Source of the DNA: Plantibacter sp050587525 | GTDB lineage: Bacteria > Actinomycetota > Actinomycetes > Actinomycetales > Microbacteriaceae | Reading direction: 5' to 3' | DNA length: 64,000 nucleotides | Assembly (NCBI RefSeq): GCF_050587525.1 | Contig: NZ_JBOBFT010000015.1 | Span: 52,082 to 116,081, forward strand | Made by a program: the position numbers and the translations under genes | Notes under the pieces: model-generated | What the model was told of the DNA's origin: nothing | The model's input: the letters and a program-made list of their open reading frames with translations, nothing else | The model's database searches: none | Part shown: positions 61,930 through 64,000 of the stretch, one piece after another | How the letters are laid out: each line of letters starts with the position of its first letter | Numbering within the stretch: the first letter of the stretch is position 1

Positions 61930-63323
61930 GCGCCGCGGACCGCGACCGCGCCGCCGACCGCGACCGCGCCGCCGACCGCGACCTCGACCCCGGCCACCTC
62001 CACCTCGCCTTCGACCTCTCGTTCACCCACTCGGAAGGGCGCTGGGCACGGCCCGGTTCCTGGGTGGGCCGCACCTTCCCCGACGTCCGCATGTTCCAGG
62101 AGCTCGCCGTGACGGCCGAGCGCGGCGGCATCGACATGCTCTTCTTCGGCGACGGCACCGGCCTCCCCGACACCTGGCGCGGCTCGACCGACGCCGCCGT
62201 CGAATGGGGTGTGCAATGGCCGCGGCACGACATGAGCCCGTTCATCGCCGCGATGTCCGCGGTCACGGAACACGTCGGATTCGGCCTCACCTACTCCTCG
62301 ACGTTCATGCACCCCTTCTACGTGGCGCGCCTCCTCAACTCGCTCGACCACGTGACATCGGGCCGTGTCGCCTTCAACGTCGTCGCCTCAACCCGCCTCG
62401 CCGACGCCGCCAACTACGGCTACGACCAGCTCCTCGAGCACGCGCTCCGCTACGAGCGGATGGAGGAGTTCATCGAGGTGTGCCAGTCGCTGTGGGACTC
62501 CGTCGAACCCGATGCGATCGTGATGGATCGTGAGACGGGGCGATTCGCCGATCCGTCGAAAGTGCACCGCATCGATCACCACGGCCGCTTCTTCGACGTG
62601 CAGGGTCCGCTCACGAGCGCACCGAGTCCGCAGGGACGACCCGTGCTCGTGCAGGCGGGGAGTTCACCGCAGGGCATCACGACGAGCGCGAGGTTCGCCG
62701 ACCTCATCTTCGGGATCGGCGGGAACGTCGCGAGCCAGTCGCGGCATCGGCAGGCCCTCGACGCCGAGCTCGTCGCGAACGGTCGGAATCCGGCGGACGT
62801 CGGGATCCTCTGGACGACCCAGCTCGTCATCGGCCGAACCGAGGACGAAGCGCGATCGCGCAAACAGGAGATGCTCGAGTACTGGGGCGATGAAGCGGTG
62901 GGCGTGTACCTCTCGTACAACGCCGGGTACGACTTCTCGACGGTGCCGGAACGGATCGTGCTCGGGGAACTGGCCGAGGAGATCCGCGCAGCTCAGGCGT
63001 CACCTGCCGGGTTCGTGGGGCAGCTCATCACCGAGCTGGGCGTCGATCACGAGCTCGGCCGCGCCGAATTCTTCGAGCGCGGATGGCGGCACGCCGTCGG
63101 GTTCGACCACACGATCGCCGGGACGCCCGCGCAGATCGCCGACGCGCTCGAGGAGAACTTCGCGGCCACCGGATCGCGCGGCGGGTACATGATCGGCAAC
63201 CCGCTGAGCATGCCCGCGTCCTACGCCGACGTGACCGAACTCCTCGTGCCGGAACTGCGCCGCCGCGGCGCGATGGGCCCCGCCTACCCGGGACGGACCC
63301 TCCGCGAGAATCTCGCGCGGTGA
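61926..63323 (+). CDS. NtaA/SnaA/DszA-family FMN-dependent monooxygenase
   Basis: 465 residues. The N-terminus has a repeated ADRDRAADRDRA stretch coded by GCCGACCGCGACCGC repeats, then the luciferase-like barrel: DVRMFQELAVTAERGGIDMLFFGDG, FGLTYSSTFMHPFYVARLLNSLDHVTSGR, NVVASTRLADAANYG and VLVQAGSSPQG. Family members split EDTA or NTA (NtaA/EmoA), dibenzothiophene sulfone (DszA) or streptogramin rings. Substrate specificity is unknown. It is overlapped by the RutB-like and MFS genes by four bases each. Confidence 0.88.
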   Translation: MSAADRDRAADRDRAADRDLDPGHLHLAFDLSFTHSEGRWARPGSWVGRTFPDVRMFQELAVTAERGGIDMLFFGDGTGLPDTWRGSTDAAVEWGVQWPRHDMSPFIAAMSAVTEHVGFGLTYSSTFMHPFYVARLLNSLDHVTSGRVAFNVVASTRLADAANYGYDQLLEHALRYERMEEFIEVCQSLWDSVEPDAIVMDRETGRFADPSKVHRIDHHGRFFDVQGPLTSAPSPQGRPVLVQAGSSPQGITTSARFADLIFGIGGNVASQSRHRQALDAELVANGRNPADVGILWTTQLVIGRTEDEARSRKQEMLEYWGDEAVGVYLSYNAGYDFSTVPERIVLGELAEEIRAAQASPAGFVGQLITELGVDHELGRAEFFERGWRHAVGFDHTIAGTPAQIADALEENFAATGSRGGYMIGNPLSMPASYADVTELLVPELRRRGAMGPAYPGRTLRENLAR

Positions 63324-64000
63324 GTTCCGGGACGGCTGAGGCGGCCGGAGCCAGGGTGGGGACCGGGACCGGGGTCGGGGTGGGTTCTGGGACCGCGGGT
63401 CCGGGCCGGGCGGGTTCCGGCACGCCCGGCATCACCGCTCAGACCATCCTCGTGTGCGCGATCATCGGCACGACGCAGATGACGTGGGGCACGATCGTGC
63501 CGGCCCTCCCGCTCTACATCGATCGCTTCGGAGCCACCGCCGCGGTGCTGGGAGCGATCATCGCGGCATTCGGTCTCGGCCGGGCGCTCGTCAACATCCC
63601 CGCCGGGCTCGCACTCCGCTGGTGGAGGCCGAGGCCGTTCCTGCACGTCGTGTGCTGGGCGCTCGTCGTCGTGACGGCGCTCACCGGGCTCAGCCCCGAC
63701 GTCGGGGCGCTGATCGGCGCGCGGGTGCTCGCCGGGATACTCGGCGGCTCGGCCATCACGGTCGGGTTCGCCGTGCTCGTCGGCGGCGCCCCGGCCGATC
63801 GTCGTGGGCGGGTGATGTCGACGGCGACGGCCGTGCAGATGTCGGCAGGCGCGATCGGCGCGTTCCTCGGCGGGCTCGCGCTCACGTGGCTGCCGCTCGC
63901 CCTGGCGTTCGTGGTCGCAGCGGTCCCGCTCGTCCTCTGCCTGATCGGCGACCTGCTGCGCCCCGCCGCCTCCTACTGGGCGGCGCCGCTCGGGCGTCCC
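63320..64000 (+). CDS. MFS transporter, N-terminal part (cut by window edge)
   Basis: The frame is open to the right edge (227 codons seen). After a Gly/Thr/Val-rich head (about 40 residues) come five or six TM helices. The A-loop signature appears as LGRALVNIPAGLALRWWRPRP, and a further loop as GGAPADRRGRVMSTATAVQMS. GTG 63320 overlaps the stop of the NtaA-like gene (GTGA). It may export a product or take up the substrate. Its 3' end and C-terminal half lie outside the window. Confidence 0.85.
   Translation, partial: MSSGTAEAAGARVGTGTGVGVGSGTAGPGRAGSGTPGITAQTILVCAIIGTTQMTWGTIVPALPLYIDRFGATAAVLGAIIAAFGLGRALVNIPAGLALRWWRPRPFLHVVCWALVVVTALTGLSPDVGALIGARVLAGILGGSAITVGFAVLVGGAPADRRGRVMSTATAVQMSAGAIGAFLGGLALTWLPLALAFVVAAVPLVLCLIGDLLRPAASYWAAPLGRP

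Noticed and set aside
1..64000. tRNA, rRNA or integrated phage/transposon
   Set aside because: No T-loop GTTCRANYC in a cloverleaf context, no rRNA motifs and no transposase, integrase or phage structural genes were recognised on reading.

Overview
The window is high-GC actinobacterial DNA, most likely chromosomal and from a member of the Microbacteriaceae. This rests on the strong G/C bias at third codon positions, the frequent ATGA/GTGA stop-start overlaps, the LPxTG and SipW-type export genes, and intergenic repeats built on CTTCGACAGGCTCAG and similar large palindromes. The genus is an inference. No rRNA, tRNA, CRISPR array, transposase, integrase or replication origin was recognised. The first gene (alpha-carbonic anhydrase) and the last gene (MFS transporter) are cut by the window edges.

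Layout. 0-3.4 kb: carbonic anhydrase end, DUF4190 membrane protein, GNAT acetyltransferase, an unpaired sensor kinase and a GntR regulator. 3.4-7.0 kb: a divergent pair of peptidoglycan genes, a D-Ala-D-Ala carboxypeptidase and a class A penicillin-binding protein. 7.0-13.5 kb: DUF6314 protein, three lipoproteins, an unpaired ABC-2-like membrane protein, and an ABC-2 ATPase/permease pair. 13.5-17.3 kb: three exported hydrolases (an LPATG-anchored phosphatase/phosphodiesterase, a class A beta-lactamase and a trypsin-like protease). 17.5-27.1 kb: an exported-fibre-like locus on the minus strand. It holds a SipW-cognate TasA/camelysin-like protein, an ER-type (Ser/His) signal peptidase, an LPFTG wall protein and two large proteins built from about 333-residue repeats, with a two-component system next to it. 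27.2-31.4 kb: a probable polysaccharide (chitin/cellulose) utilisation set made of a CBM2/FnIII protein, an AA10 LPMO and a secreted glycosidase-like protein. 31.5-36.4 kb: OsmC, a response regulator with a shortened receiver domain, and a lipoprotein + adaptor + MacB-type ABC exporter operon. 36.7-43.4 kb: a hypothetical protein, then a run of GntR regulators (one single-headed, two with two winged helices in one chain), a small Cys protein and an amidohydrolase. 43.7-47.2 kb: a Tat-exported Rv2525c-like protein and three hypothetical proteins. 47.4-50.1 kb: a sugar isomerase with its LacI-type regulator. 50.4-52.2 kb: a second ABC-2 pair very like the one at 11.2 kb. 52.2-55.6 kb: small hypothetical proteins separated by four copies of one palindromic repeat.

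55.8-64 kb: one long plus-strand operon. It encodes an NADPH:FMN reductase, a RutF-like flavin reductase, an SsuABC/TauABC-type importer, a RutA-like FMN monooxygenase, a RutB-like cysteine amidohydrolase, an NtaA/DszA-like monooxygenase and an MFS transporter. Together these read as uptake, reduced-flavin supply, oxidative ring or C-N/C-S cleavage and hydrolysis of an unknown small molecule.

Best candidates for something undescribed: (1) the SipW locus with its paired giant repeat proteins, where a one-base indel in a C/G run fuses the two paralogues in the sequence as given; (2) the mixed Rut/Nta catabolic operon; (3) the double-headed GntR regulators; (4) several families of intergenic palindromes and tandem repeats, one of which supplies the stop codon of the beta-lactamase.
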